DNA of 64,000 nt from Streptomyces tendae (lineage in GTDB: Bacteria; Actinomycetota; Actinomycetes; Streptomycetales; Streptomycetaceae): NCBI RefSeq assembly GCF_008632955.1, contig NZ_CP043959.1, positions 6,572,001 to 6,636,000 on the forward strand, in the 5' to 3' direction. The translations under genes and the position numbers were made by a program. The notes below the pieces were generated by a model. The model did no database searches and was not told the origin of the DNA. It saw only the letters and a list, made by a program, of their open reading frames with translations. Numbering within the stretch: the first letter of the stretch is position 1; each line of letters opens with the position of its first letter. Shown piece after piece: positions 1 through 8,319 of the stretch.

Positions 1-1
1 C

Positions 2-766
2 ACGGGCTTCTCCGGCGGCCTGACGGGACGCGTCCTGCGCGACCGCCTCACGGACGTCCCGCGCCTCACGGACGCCCTGGTCCCGATCTCCGGCACCACC
101 CGGCGCACGGTGACGCTGGCCGACGAGCGCACGGGCGCCACCACCCACCTCAACGAGCCCGGCCCGGACATCACCCACGCCGAGTGGTCCGCCTTCCAGG
201 AGGTCTACGACGACCTGCTGGCGTCCGCCTCCGCGGTTGCCCTGTGCGGCAGCCTGCCCCCGGGCGTCCCGGTGGGCGCGTACGCGGGGCTGGTCCGCAC
301 GGCCCGCGCGGCCCGGGTCCCGGTGCTGCTCGACACGAGCGGGACGGCGCTGCGCCGAGGAGTGGCGGGCCGGCCCGACATCATCAAACCGAACGCCGGC
401 GAACTGGCCGAACTGACCGGGTTCCACGAGCCGTTGCGCGCCACCCAGGACGCCCGCCGGCGCGGGGCCCGCGCGGTCGTCGCCTCACTGGGCGCGGAGG
501 GCCTGCTCGCGGTGACCCCGGAGGGCCACTGGCGCGCGACCCCGCCGGCCCGCCTGGCCGGCAACCCGACCGGCGCGGGCGACTCGGCCGTCGCCGGCCT
601 CCTGTCCGCCCTGGTGGAGCACCGCCCCTGGCCCGACCGCCTGACCCGCGCCACGGCCCTCTCGGCGGCCACGGTCCTCTCCCCCACGGCCGGCGACTTC
701 GACCGGGGAACCTACGAGGAGTTCCTGACCACGGTCACGGTCACGGGCGTGGCCACGGCGGCCTGA
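2..766 (+). CDS. 1-phosphofructokinase-family sugar kinase, 3' part
   Basis: The reading frame is open from base 2, so the start lies outside the window; about 254 residues are present. It is a PfkB/ribokinase-fold kinase of the 1-phosphofructokinase/tagatose-6-phosphate kinase branch, a cytosolic enzyme that phosphorylates a sugar or sugar phosphate with ATP. The sequence shows the conserved PNAGELAELTG segment, the VVASLGAEGLL strand and the family anion-hole/catalytic-base signature NPTGAGDSAVAGL near the C terminus. The preceding visible residues (TGFSGGLTGRV) fit the substrate-binding half of the fold. The downstream gene is convergent, 13 bases away. In related genomes this kinase sits beside nagA, so an amino-sugar or tagatose-type substrate is possible, but the substrate cannot be read from the sequence. 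Confidence 0.88.
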   Translation, partial: TGFSGGLTGRVLRDRLTDVPRLTDALVPISGTTRRTVTLADERTGATTHLNEPGPDITHAEWSAFQEVYDDLLASASAVALCGSLPPGVPVGAYAGLVRTARAARVPVLLDTSGTALRRGVAGRPDIIKPNAGELAELTGFHEPLRATQDARRRGARAVVASLGAEGLLAVTPEGHWRATPPARLAGNPTGAGDSAVAGLLSALVEHRPWPDRLTRATALSAATVLSPTAGDFDRGTYEEFLTTVTVTGVATAA

Positions 767-779
767 GGGCCGTGCCCCG

Positions 780-1706
780 CTACTCCGGCTCCGCGAGCCA
801 GAACTGGTCGAGGACGGCGTTGCACTTGTTGCCCTCGGCGCAGGTCAGCTCGATGGTGTTGGTGCCGTCGTTGAGGTTCACGTTGGCCCAGGTTTCCTTC
901 CAGCCCTTCTCCCAGTCGCCCTTAGGAGTGTCGCCGAAGTTCTTCATGTTCAGCGGGCGGCTCTCGGCCTTGCCGTTGACCACGACGGTCGCGTCGGCGT
1001 CCTCACCGGGGATGCCGTACTGCACGTAGAAGCGGTAGTTGCCGGCCTTGACGCCGCTGACGGTCCAGGTGACCTTCGCGCCGACCTGGTTGAAGCCGGT
1101 GACGTAGACGCCGCCGTCGGCCTTCGCGCCCTCGAAGTCCGACGCGAGGGTCGCTCCTCCGCCGAGACGGAGAGCCTTGGCGTCGATGGTGGGCAGCTTC
1201 ACCTCGTCCTCGCCCTTGTCGTCCTCCGAGGACGAAGGGCTCGGCTTGCCGGTGTCCTGGGTGGCGGTCGGGGTGGGGCCCGCCTCGTCGCCGCCCTTGT
1301 CGTCGTCGTCACCGCTGATCATGGCGACGCCGATGCCGATCACGACCGCGGCGACCACGGCGATCGCGCCGATCAGCAGCCCCTTGGTGTTCGGGCCGCG
1401 GCCCCGGCCGCCCCCGCCGTGCGACGGCTGCGGGGAGTGCGCGGTGGGCGCGCTGCCCGGCAGCGTCTCCGGGGCGGCGTAGTGGGTGTTGGGCTGGCCG
1501 TAGGCGCCCTGCTGGGGCGGTGCCTGCGGGGCGGGGCCCGGCTGGCCGTACTGGCGGGTCCCGACCGGCCGCACCCGGTTGACCGAGTTCGGGTAGCCGT
1601 AACCCCCGGACGGCGGCTGGGCTCCGTTGGCCTGCCCGTCGGCGTACAGGTAGCCGAACGGGTCGTCGTCCTCGGGCGTGCTCGCGCCGTTGTTGCCGGG
1701 CGTCAT
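780..1706 (-). CDS. Membrane-anchored carbohydrate-binding (CBM6/35-like) protein
   Basis: The 308-residue product has a Pro/Gly/Gln-rich cytoplasmic N terminus (about residues 1-105), a single transmembrane segment beginning TKGLLIGAIAVVAAVV (about 106-130), an acidic Ser/Thr/Pro linker rich in D and E, and a C-terminal beta-sandwich of about 125 residues. That last domain starts with LRLGGGATLASDFEGA and contains YRFYVQYGIPGEDADATVVVNG, the usual look of CBM35/CBM6 modules. The topology would place the carbohydrate-binding module outside the cell, with the disordered N terminus inside. No catalytic domain is attached. It is transcribed alone and runs convergent to the sugar kinase. The ligand is unknown. 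Confidence 0.82.
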   Translation of the reverse strand: MTPGNNGASTPEDDDPFGYLYADGQANGAQPPSGGYGYPNSVNRVRPVGTRQYGQPGPAPQAPPQQGAYGQPNTHYAAPETLPGSAPTAHSPQPSHGGGGRGRGPNTKGLLIGAIAVVAAVVIGIGVAMISGDDDDKGGDEAGPTPTATQDTGKPSPSSSEDDKGEDEVKLPTIDAKALRLGGGATLASDFEGAKADGGVYVTGFNQVGAKVTWTVSGVKAGNYRFYVQYGIPGEDADATVVVNGKAESRPLNMKNFGDTPKGDWEKGWKETWANVNLNDGTNTIELTCAEGNKCNAVLDQFWLAEPE

Positions 1707-1820
1707 CCCCTGTGCTCCTAGCTGCGGATCGGGTGCGTACGTGTGCGGAGAAGGCGAGCCTACCCGGTCTCTCTGACCCGAAAGGGTGATGCGGACCGCA
1801 TCAATCGGCCGACCTGCACG

Positions 1821-3503
1821 TCAGCCGGCACGCCGGTGCTGTTTGGGACGAGATCGTTTCTCGACGTACATCCGTTCGTCGGCCGATTTCAATACTTCGT
1901 CGGCCGTCATCCCGCAGTGGGCCCACCCGATGCCGAAGCTGGCCCCCACCCGGACGGCCCGCCCCTCGGCCCGGATGGGCTGGATGATCTCGTTGCGCAG
2001 CCGCACCGCGAGGTCCTGTGCGTCGGCCCGGCCGAGGCCGTCGGCGAGGATGACGAATTCGTCACCGCCGAGCCGGGCCACGGTGTCGCCGTCCCGCACG
2101 CCGTTGCTGAGCCGGCGGGCGACCTCGATGAGCACCGCGTCGCCCGCGTTGTGCCCGAAGCGGTCGTTGATCGACTTGAAGCCGTCGAGGTCGCAGAAGA
2201 GCACCGCGAGCCCCTTGGTGCCGTCGTCGGCGTCCGCGGCGGGCGCGACGGTGTGCACATGGTGGTCGTAGCCGTCGTAGTCGTCGCTGCCGGGCGGGAA
2301 GTCGAAGTCGTGCCCCCGGTCGAAGGCGGGCGGGCCGTAGGCGTCGTGGGAGTCGAAGGACTCGTAGGGCTCCATGGAGTCCACGGCGGCGGGCAGCGTG
2401 TGCGGCTGCTGCCGGCACAGCCGGGAGGAGAGCCGGGCGCGCAGTTCGGCGGAGTTCGGCAGTCCGGTGAGCGAGTCGTGGGAGGCGCGGTGGGCGAGCT
2501 GGAGCTCGCGGCGCTTGCGCTCCTCGATGTCCTCGACGTGGGTGAGCAGGAAGCGCGGCCCGTCGGCGGCGTCGGCGACGACGGAGTTGCGCAGGGAGAC
2601 CCAGACGTAGCTGCCGTCGCGGCGGCACAGTCGCAGCTCCGCCCGGCCGCCCTCCGCGGAGGTACGCAGCAGGGTGCTTATGTCCTCGGGGTGGACCAGG
2701 TCGGAGAAGGAGTAGCGGCGCATCGCGGAGGCGGGGCGGCCAAGCAGGCGGCACAGGGCGTCGTTGGTACGCAGGATGCGGCCGTGCTGGTCGCCGCCCA
2801 TCTCGGCGATGGCCATGCCGGACGGCGCGTACTCGAAGGCCTGCCGGAAGCTCTCCTCGCTGGCCCGCAGCGCCTGCTGCTCGCGCTCCAGGCGGACCAG
2901 GGCGCGCTGCATGTTGGAGCGCAGCCGGGCGTTGCTGATGGCGATGGCGGCCTGGAAGGCGTACATCTGCAGGGCCTCGCGGCCCCAGGCGCCGGGCCTG
3001 CGGCCGTTGCGCGGGCGGTCGACGGAGAGCACGCCGACCAGCTCGCCGGAGGTGCCGCCGCCCTGCGGCCCGGGCGCGTACATGGGGGCGAAGAGGCGGT
3101 CGGCGGGGTGCCACTCGTCCTCGAAGCGGGGAGCGGGGCCGTCGGTGTACCACTGCGGGACGTCGTCGTCGTCGAGGACCCAGCCCTCGGTGTGCGGTAT
3201 GAAGATCAGGTCGCCCCAGCGCTCACCCATGGTGAGCCGGCGCTCCCAGGAGTCACGCGAGCCGACCCGGCCGGTGATGAGGGCCTCGGCGGCCGCGTTC
3301 CCGGCGAGGGCGGCGACCACGAGATCGCCGTCGGGGCGTACGAGATTGACGCAGGCCAGCTCGTACCCGAGGGCGCCCACGACGCCGTCGGCGACCGTCT
3401 GCAACGTGTCCGCCAGGCTGCGGGCCGTGTTCATGTCGGCCATGGCCCGGTGGAGTTGTCGCAGGGATGCCAGACGGACGTAGGGTTCCGACTCGGTCTC
3501 CAT
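1821..3503 (-). CDS. cdgB: Diguanylate cyclase CdgB (GAF-PAS-GGDEF)
   Basis: Makes cyclic di-GMP from two GTP; in Streptomyces this signal holds back development through BldD and RsiG. The ATG at 3503 is chosen (560 residues, N terminus METESEPYVRLASL) because GGGGGGAGG lies just upstream; a longer in-frame extension to 3587 has no such site. A GAF-like domain covers about residues 20-165, a PAS/PAC domain about 190-310, and the cyclase domain the C-terminal 200. The active-site GGDEF is intact and an RDGD inhibitory I-site lies five residues before it, so product inhibition is expected. An unusual acidic insert of about 60 residues, rich in D, F and H, interrupts the start of the cyclase domain between HDSLTGLPNSAEL and FCDLDGFKSIND. 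The name rests on recalled similarity to S. coelicolor CdgB. Confidence 0.93.
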   Translation of the reverse strand: METESEPYVRLASLRQLHRAMADMNTARSLADTLQTVADGVVGALGYELACVNLVRPDGDLVVAALAGNAAAEALITGRVGSRDSWERRLTMGERWGDLIFIPHTEGWVLDDDDVPQWYTDGPAPRFEDEWHPADRLFAPMYAPGPQGGGTSGELVGVLSVDRPRNGRRPGAWGREALQMYAFQAAIAISNARLRSNMQRALVRLEREQQALRASEESFRQAFEYAPSGMAIAEMGGDQHGRILRTNDALCRLLGRPASAMRRYSFSDLVHPEDISTLLRTSAEGGRAELRLCRRDGSYVWVSLRNSVVADAADGPRFLLTHVEDIEERKRRELQLAHRASHDSLTGLPNSAELRARLSSRLCRQQPHTLPAAVDSMEPYESFDSHDAYGPPAFDRGHDFDFPPGSDDYDGYDHHVHTVAPAADADDGTKGLAVLFCDLDGFKSINDRFGHNAGDAVLIEVARRLSNGVRDGDTVARLGGDEFVILADGLGRADAQDLAVRLRNEIIQPIRAEGRAVRVGASFGIGWAHCGMTADEVLKSADERMYVEKRSRPKQHRRAG

Positions 3504-3604
3504 CCTCGCCCTCCCCCCGAGACCTCGCAGCGCATCAAGGGTCATCTTCGGCGTATCGTCGCAGCAGCTTCCCCGCCACTGAATCACAGCGCGCTGCTCA
3601 CCCG

Positions 3605-3617
3605 GTACACAGGGTCA
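3605..3617. promoter_or_regulatory. BldD-like box upstream of cdgB
   Basis: GTACACAGGGTCA matches the published BldD consensus TNACNCWGNGTNA at every defined position except the first base (G instead of T). It lies 102 bases upstream of the cdgB start codon. cdgB is a known BldD target in S. coelicolor. Binding here is inferred from the match. Confidence 0.6.
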
Positions 3618-3632
3618 ACAATTATTGCCCCT

Positions 3633-3648
3633 TGTGACTCAAGTCACA
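3633..3648. promoter_or_regulatory. Perfect CRP-type palindrome between cdgB and the flavin reductase
   Basis: TGTGACTCAAGTCACA has two perfect 7-base arms around CA and satisfies the classical CRP pattern TGTGA-N6-TCACA completely. It sits 15 bases from the BldD-like box, in the 316-bp divergent region 3504-3819. Streptomyces Crp recognises GTG-N6-CAC-type sites. The same region holds A+T-rich patches, unusual for this DNA, that fit promoters for both divergent genes. Confidence 0.55.
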
Positions 3649-3819
3649 GCTAAACGTGAACAATTGCGTGATCTACGCGCGGTATCCCGGCCCATATCCG
3701 TGACGCGGATTGTGTGGTGATTGTGCATGATTCGTGCCCGGATCGGCCGCTGGTCCTAGGTCCTGGTTCGGGCCAGGGTCCGATGCGGTGCCCGTGAAGC
3801 GGAGATTAGCGTTCCCGGT

Positions 3820-4404
3820 GTGCTGAACACTCCCGCCGCCCCCGTCCCGATCACCGTTCCGTCCGCCGCCCTGCATGCTGAGGGGGTGAGCAACGACGAG
3901 TTCCGTGCCGCCATGTCCCGCCTGGCCGCCGGAGTGGTCCTGGTGACCGCCATGGAGCCGCCGCTGGACCCGGACGACCCCGGGGCGCCGGCCGGCGAGG
4001 ACGTCGGCATGACCGCGACCGCGTTCCTGTCGGTCTCCCTGGACCCGCCGCTGGTGCTGGTCAGTCTGCGCGAGGGCTCCCGCATGGACGAGCTGCTCGA
4101 GGAGCAGCCGCTGTGGGCGGTGTCGGTGCTGTCCGAGAGCCAGCGCCACATCGCGGGGCGTTTCTCGATGAAGGGCCGGGTCAGTGACCGTCTGCTGTTC
4201 GCGGACATCCCTTACCGGCGCGGCGAGCACACCGGGGCCCCGCTGGTGGGCGGCGCGCTGGCGACGCTGGAGTGCCGTACCGAACAGCGGGTGCGGGCCG
4301 GCGACCACACGCTGGTGATCGGCCGTGTGATGACGGCCGCCGTGCCGAGCGCGGAGGGCGGCCCGCTCGCCTACTTCCGGGGCCGTTACCGCCAGTTGGG
4401 CTGA
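3820..4404 (+). CDS. Flavin reductase family protein (FMN-binding split barrel)
   Basis: The 194-residue product matches the DIM6/NTAB flavin-reductase family, which reduces FMN or FAD with NAD(P)H, usually to supply a two-component monooxygenase. Typical segments are FRAAMSRLAAGVVLVTA at the N-terminal side, MTATAFLSVSLDPPLVLVSL (flavin-binding loop), a CRTEQRVRAGDHTLVIGRV strand and the final PLAYFRGRYRQLG. The GTG at 3820 is used; a second in-frame GTG at 3886 would give a shorter N terminus closer to the usual family length, and neither has a strong ribosome site. It is divergent from cdgB and shares its regulatory region. No partner monooxygenase is visible. Confidence 0.85.
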   Translation: MLNTPAAPVPITVPSAALHAEGVSNDEFRAAMSRLAAGVVLVTAMEPPLDPDDPGAPAGEDVGMTATAFLSVSLDPPLVLVSLREGSRMDELLEEQPLWAVSVLSESQRHIAGRFSMKGRVSDRLLFADIPYRRGEHTGAPLVGGALATLECRTEQRVRAGDHTLVIGRVMTAAVPSAEGGPLAYFRGRYRQLG

Positions 4405-4457
4405 GCGCTTCCGAAATCCCTTTTACCGCCGCCGTTCTCCCCGCCTACCCTCCACGC

Positions 4458-4925
4458 ATGACGACCATCAGGGCCCCGCGCCTCGAAGAGCTCACACCGG
4501 CGAACCTCGAGGCCGCCCTCGCCCTGCGGGTCCGCCCGGAGCAGGAGTTCGCGGTCCACCCGGTGGCCGACTCCCTCGCGGAGGCGTACGTCCGCCCCCG
4601 GGCCGCGTGGCCCCGCCTGATCGTCGACGGCGACCGCGTGGTCGGCTTCGTGATGGCGTTCCTCGACATCGACTGGCGCGACGACGGCACCGACATCCGC
4701 TCCGGCCTGTGGCGCCTGAACATCGCGGCGGACGAACAGGGCAAGGGCTACGGCCGCTTCGCGGTGGAGGCGGTGGCGGAAGAACTACGCCGCCGCGGCA
4801 CGAAGACCCTCCACGTCACCTGGCACCCCGGCGAACACGGCCCGGAGAATTTCTACCTCACCCTGGGCTTCGAGAAGACGGACGAGAAGGTCGACGAGGA
4901 GCACGTGGGCGTCCTGCCTCTGTAG
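4458..4925 (+). CDS. GNAT-family N-acetyltransferase
   Basis: The ATG at 4458 gives 155 residues. The acetyl-CoA pyrophosphate-binding motif appears as ADEQGKGYGRFAVEAV, preceded by the strand GLWRLNIA; the C-terminal ENFYLTLGFEKTDEKVDEEHVGVLPL is the usual beta6-beta7 end of GNAT enzymes. The overall pattern (R-PEQ-FV--V-SLAEAYV near the start, WRDDGTDIRSGLWR) resembles the spermine/spermidine or diamine acetyltransferase subgroup, but the acceptor substrate is not established. It stands 53 bases after the flavin reductase on the same strand and could be co-transcribed. Two copies of an intergenic repeat follow it. Confidence 0.85.
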   Translation: MTTIRAPRLEELTPANLEAALALRVRPEQEFAVHPVADSLAEAYVRPRAAWPRLIVDGDRVVGFVMAFLDIDWRDDGTDIRSGLWRLNIAADEQGKGYGRFAVEAVAEELRRRGTKTLHVTWHPGEHGPENFYLTLGFEKTDEKVDEEHVGVLPL

Positions 4926-4930
4926 GAACG

Positions 4931-5047
4931 CGCCCCGAAGGGGCGCGGGGAACCGCGCGCCAAGCCCCCACCGGCCCGCAGGGACCCACGGTCCAAACCC
5001 CCCAAGGGGCGCGGGGAACTGCGCGAACAACCCCCACCCACCCGCAG
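4931..5047. repeat. Two tandem copies of a dispersed Streptomyces intergenic repeat
   Basis: Copies at about 4931-4981 and 4998-5047 share the core AAGGGGCGCGGGGAAC, then C/T-GCGCG, a C-rich stretch and CCCGCAG. The inverted form of the core occurs again at 22499-22525. Such repeats are common between Streptomyces genes. They form short GC-rich stems and may act as a terminator for the upstream gene. Confidence 0.7.
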
Positions 5048-5068
5048 GTGACCACAGGGGGCGCCCCC

Positions 5069-5494
5069 CTACCAGTCCCGCGCGGAGCGCCCCCGCTTGG
5101 TCTCCGACCGCCGCTTCTTCTCCCTGAGCCGCCGCTCGTTGATCCCCCGCGGCACCCGCGTGGCCCTCCGCGGCCGCGGCGGCGGCGCCGTCGCCTCCGC
5201 CAGCAACGCGGCCAGCCGCACCGCCGCCGCCTCCCGGTTCCGCCACTGCGACCGGTGCTCCGACGCCCGCACGGTGACCACCCCGTCGTGCAGCCGCCCC
5301 GCCAGCCGCTCCAGCGCCCGCTGCTTCCACACCTCGGGCAGCCCCTCGGTCCGGGCGAGGTCGAACCGCAGTTCGACCTGGGTGTCGCTGGTGTTCACAT
5401 GCTGCCCGCCGGGCCCTGACGACCTGGAGAAACGCCACATGAGCTCGGCCTCGGGCAGGGAGACGGAGCCGCGTACGACATAGGGACCGGACAT
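5069..5494 (-). CDS. arfB: Alternative ribosome-rescue peptidyl-tRNA hydrolase ArfB
   Basis: The 141-residue protein belongs to the class I release-factor family without a codon-recognition domain (ArfB/YaeJ). It hydrolyses peptidyl-tRNA on ribosomes stalled at the end of truncated mRNA. The catalytic GGQ is present in RSSGPGGQHVNTSDTQVELRF. The C-terminal tail (about residues 105-141) is strongly basic, with RGINERRLREKKRRSETKRG, the part that enters the empty mRNA channel in this family. It is a single-gene unit on the minus strand, divergent from terD. Confidence 0.92.
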   Translation of the reverse strand: MSGPYVVRGSVSLPEAELMWRFSRSSGPGGQHVNTSDTQVELRFDLARTEGLPEVWKQRALERLAGRLHDGVVTVRASEHRSQWRNREAAAVRLAALLAEATAPPPRPRRATRVPRGINERRLREKKRRSETKRGRSARDW

Positions 5495-5654
5495 GACATA
5501 CAGGTTCCCGCGCCCGCACCGGCCACGTCACCCGAATATCCGCAGTCGGGTAAAGAAAGTAAAGAGACCCGGAACCTCGCGCACCCCCTCCGGCGTTCAA
5601 GGTGGTAGCTGTAGCTTCATAGCCGTACGCAAACGAGGGAAGGGACTCCCAACA

Positions 5655-6230
5655 ATGGCTGTAAGCCTGTCCAAGGGTGGCAACGTCTCGCTCACCAAGG
5701 AGGCTCCGGGCCTGACCGCCGTCACCGTGGGCCTCGGCTGGGACGTCCGCACCACCACGGGAACGGACTTCGACCTCGACGCGTCGGCGATCGCGGTCAA
5801 CACGCAGGGCAAGGTCTACTCGGACGCCCACTTCGTCTTCTTCAACAACAAGCAGACCCCGGACAACACCATCGTCCACACCGGTGACAACCGCACCGGT
5901 GAGGGCGAGGGCGACGACGAGGCGATCAACGTCAACCTGGCGGCCCTCCCGGCCGACGTCGACAAGATCGTCTTCCCGGTCTCGATCTACGACGCCGAGA
6001 ACCGCAGCCAGAACTTCGGCCAGGTGCGCAACGCGTACATCCGTATCGTCAACCAGGCCGGCGGCGCCGAGATCGCGCGCTACGACCTGTCGGAGGACGC
6101 CGCCACCGAGACCGCCATGGTCTTCGGCGAGCTCTACCGCAACGGCGCGGAGTGGAAGTTCCGCGCGGTCGGCCAGGGCTACGCCTCGGGCCTCGTGGGC
6201 ATCGCCCAGGATTTCGGCGTGAACGTCTGA
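5655..6230 (+). CDS. terD: TerD-family tellurium-resistance/stress protein
   Basis: The ATG at 5655 follows GAGGGAAGGGA, giving 191 residues starting MAVSLSKGGNVSLTKEAPGL, the standard TerD N terminus. The calcium-binding signatures of the family are present: GTDFDLDASAIAV and the acidic loop GEGEGDDEAINVNLAALP. TerD proteins are soluble Ca2+-binding proteins linked to tellurite resistance and to calcium-dependent development in Streptomyces. It is transcribed alone and ends at a strong hairpin. Streptomyces genomes carry many TerD paralogues, so the exact role of this one is open. Confidence 0.93.
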   Translation: MAVSLSKGGNVSLTKEAPGLTAVTVGLGWDVRTTTGTDFDLDASAIAVNTQGKVYSDAHFVFFNNKQTPDNTIVHTGDNRTGEGEGDDEAINVNLAALPADVDKIVFPVSIYDAENRSQNFGQVRNAYIRIVNQAGGAEIARYDLSEDAATETAMVFGELYRNGAEWKFRAVGQGYASGLVGIAQDFGVNV

Positions 6231-6253
6231 CGGTCGCCCCGCGACCGACCTGA

Positions 6254-6292
6254 CGGAGCCCCCGCCCCGCGACCGGCCGGGCGGGGGCTCCG
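6254..6292 (+). terminator. Rho-independent-like hairpin after terD
   Basis: A perfect 14-base stem (CGGAGCCCCCGCCC with its complement) closes an 11-base loop 24 bases after the terD stop. There is no T-run, as is usual in Streptomyces. Confidence 0.75.
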
Positions 6293-6326
6293 CCGTGCCC
6301 GCCCCACCGCGCGCTACGTTGCCCCC

Positions 6327-6899
6327 GTGTTCCTCGACCCTCTGCGCCCGTCCCCGGACGGTGACCTCCCCGGCCCCGTGCTGACCGAGATCACCGCCCT
6401 GTACGCCTCCAACCACGTCTTCCACGCCCTCAGCGGCGACTTCCCCGACCCGTACGGCATCCGGCCCGAGCAGGTGGCCGCCGAGCTCGCCCGGGAGCTG
6501 GCCGACCCGCACACGGAAGTCCTGCTGGCCCGCGGCGAGGGGCTCCTCGTCGGGATCGCCGTCACCCTCGCGGTCCACCCCGACCCCGCCGACCCCGATC
6601 CGTGGATCGGTCTGCTGATGGTGGACGCGAGCCTGCACGGCCGGGGCCACGGCCGCCGCCTCGCGGAACTCGTCGAGGACCGCCTGCGCACGGCCGGCCG
6701 TACCGCCGTACGCCTCGCCGTGCTGGACGACAACACCACGGGCCTGGCCTTCTGGACCGCCCTCGGTTACACGGCGGTCGACCACCGCCGGGACCACCGC
6801 CTCGGGCGCCCGTGCACGGTCCTGCGCAAACCGCTCACCGCCCCCGCCACGGCACCGGACCCCGCCTCCGGCCCCGCTCCGGGCCCGGACCCGGCCTAG
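6327..6899 (+). CDS. GNAT-family N-acetyltransferase
   Basis: The 190-residue product (GTG start at 6327) shows the GNAT acetyl-CoA motif in WIGLLMVDASLHGRGHGRRLAELVEDR and the usual late strand-helix AVLDDNTTGLAFWTALGYTAVDHR. The N terminus (NHVFHALSGDFPDPYGIRPEQVAAEL) has no diagnostic substrate motif. The last 20 residues are a Pro/Ala repeat that is probably disordered. Its stop codon overlaps that of the convergent peptidase gene by 4 bases. The substrate is unknown. Confidence 0.82.
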   Translation: MFLDPLRPSPDGDLPGPVLTEITALYASNHVFHALSGDFPDPYGIRPEQVAAELARELADPHTEVLLARGEGLLVGIAVTLAVHPDPADPDPWIGLLMVDASLHGRGHGRRLAELVEDRLRTAGRTAVRLAVLDDNTTGLAFWTALGYTAVDHRRDHRLGRPCTVLRKPLTAPATAPDPASGPAPGPDPA

Positions 6900-8308
6900 G
6901 ACGCGTCCGCCGGCCGCCCGCTCCCGTACAGCCACTCCTCCCAGACCCGGGAGAAGTCCTTGTCCGGCACCGACTCCTCGACGTACCGCGTGAAGTCGCC
7001 GGTGTCCGCGTTGCCGTGCCGGTGCTCCGCCGCCCAGCCGCGCAGCAGCCGGCCGAAGGCGTCGTCACCGGCGGTCCGGCGGACCATGTGCAGAACCATC
7101 GCGCCCCGCCAGTAGACGGGGGTGGCGGAGACGTGCGCCGCGTCCGGCGGGTCGGCGGGCGGGAAGGACCACACCGCCGCGTTGGTCCCCGCGTCCGGGA
7201 AGTACGAGCCGGCGTACAGGCGGTCGAAGGTGCGCTGCGCGCTGTCGCCGCCGTGGTCCTCCTCCCACAGCCACTGCGCGTACGTCGCGAAGCCCTCGTT
7301 GAGCCACATGTCCCGCCAGGTCGCCGGAGTGACGGAGTCGCCGTACCACTGGTGGGCGATCTCGTGGACCAGCAGGGCCGTGTCGGGGGCGCCGGGGAAG
7401 ACGGGACGGTTCTGCGTCTCCAGCGCGTACCCGGCGTCCCCCGGGCGTTCGACGATGACGCCCGTGGAGGAGAAGGGGTACGGCCCGAACCGCCGCTGCG
7501 CCCACTCCACGACGTCCGGGAGCAGGTCCACGGTCGCGCGGCCCGCCGCCGCCTGGCGGGGGTCGACGGCCGTGAACACCGGCAGCCCGCCGGGCGTCTC
7601 GCCGCGGTGGACGTCGTACCGGCCGATCGCCACGGTCGCCAGGTAGCTCGCCATCGGTTCGGCGGTGCGCCAGCGGAACGTCGTGCGGCCGTCCTTCGTC
7701 TCCTCGCCGGCCGGCTCCCCGTTGGACACCGCCCGCAGCCCTTCGGGGACCGTGACGGCCAGGGCGTAGGTGGCCTTGTCGGAGGGGTGGTGGTTGCCGG
7801 GGAACCAGGCCATCGAGCCCACCGGCTGGCCCAGCGCCAGCGCGCCGTCGGCGGTGCGCAGCCAGCCCTCCTCCGAACCATCGGGGTCGGTGACGGTCTC
7901 GGGGGTGCCGGAGTAGTGGACGACGACGCGGAAGCGGGCGTCCCGGTCGAGTGCGTCGCGCGGCCGGACGGTCAGTTCCTGGCCCTCGCGGCTCCAGCGG
8001 GCGGCGGCGCCGTCGACGGTGACGGCGTCGACGTCGAGGCCCTGGAGGTCAAGATTCAGGGCGGTGAGGTCCTCGGTGGCCCGGGCGTCGATCGCCGCGG
8101 TGCCGGTGAGGCGGCGGTCGCCGGGGGCGTAGGCGAGGTCGAGGTCGTAGTGGGTGACGTCGTAGCCGCCGTTGCCCGCCTCGGGGAAGTACGGGTCGCC
8201 GGCACCGGATCCGCCGGCCCCCTCGGGCTCGGAGCCGCTCCCGCACGCGGTCAGGGCCACCGCGAGCAGGGCGGCGGCGATGCTGCGGCGGGGGCGGGGG
8301 GTGCGCAC
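6896..8308 (-). CDS. Secreted M1-family metallopeptidase, lipoprotein
   Basis: The 470-residue product begins with a lipoprotein signal (AAALLAVALTAC; lipobox LTAC), so it should be anchored on the outer face of the membrane. The N-terminal beta domain runs to about residue 210. The zinc site of M1 aminopeptidases is complete: HEIAHQWYGD, then NEGFATYAQ with the third zinc ligand Glu 19 residues beyond the second His. The gene is shorter than full ERAP/PepN enzymes and lacks their C-terminal helical domain. A GTG start at 8308 has AGGAT upstream. It overlaps the GNAT gene end by 4 bases and is divergent, 11 bases away, from the next gene. Confidence 0.9.
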   Translation of the reverse strand: MRTPRPRRSIAAALLAVALTACGSGSEPEGAGGSGAGDPYFPEAGNGGYDVTHYDLDLAYAPGDRRLTGTAAIDARATEDLTALNLDLQGLDVDAVTVDGAAARWSREGQELTVRPRDALDRDARFRVVVHYSGTPETVTDPDGSEEGWLRTADGALALGQPVGSMAWFPGNHHPSDKATYALAVTVPEGLRAVSNGEPAGEETKDGRTTFRWRTAEPMASYLATVAIGRYDVHRGETPGGLPVFTAVDPRQAAAGRATVDLLPDVVEWAQRRFGPYPFSSTGVIVERPGDAGYALETQNRPVFPGAPDTALLVHEIAHQWYGDSVTPATWRDMWLNEGFATYAQWLWEEDHGGDSAQRTFDRLYAGSYFPDAGTNAAVWSFPPADPPDAAHVSATPVYWRGAMVLHMVRRTAGDDAFGRLLRGWAAEHRHGNADTGDFTRYVEESVPDKDFSRVWEEWLYGSGRPADAS

Positions 8309-8319
8309 GTCGGGATCCT

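Noticed and set aside
1787..1803. TGATGCGG-A-CCGCATCA palindrome after cdgB as operator or terminator
   Set aside because: The perfect arms leave a one-base loop and there is no gene start nearby; its role cannot be supported.
1743..3653. 636-residue open frame opposite cdgB
   Set aside because: It mirrors the cdgB codons on the other strand, encodes Gly/Val/His-rich sequence without domains, and has no ribosome site.
4785..6935. 716-residue minus-strand open frame across arfB and terD
   Set aside because: It lies in other frames of well-supported genes and is an effect of high G+C third positions.
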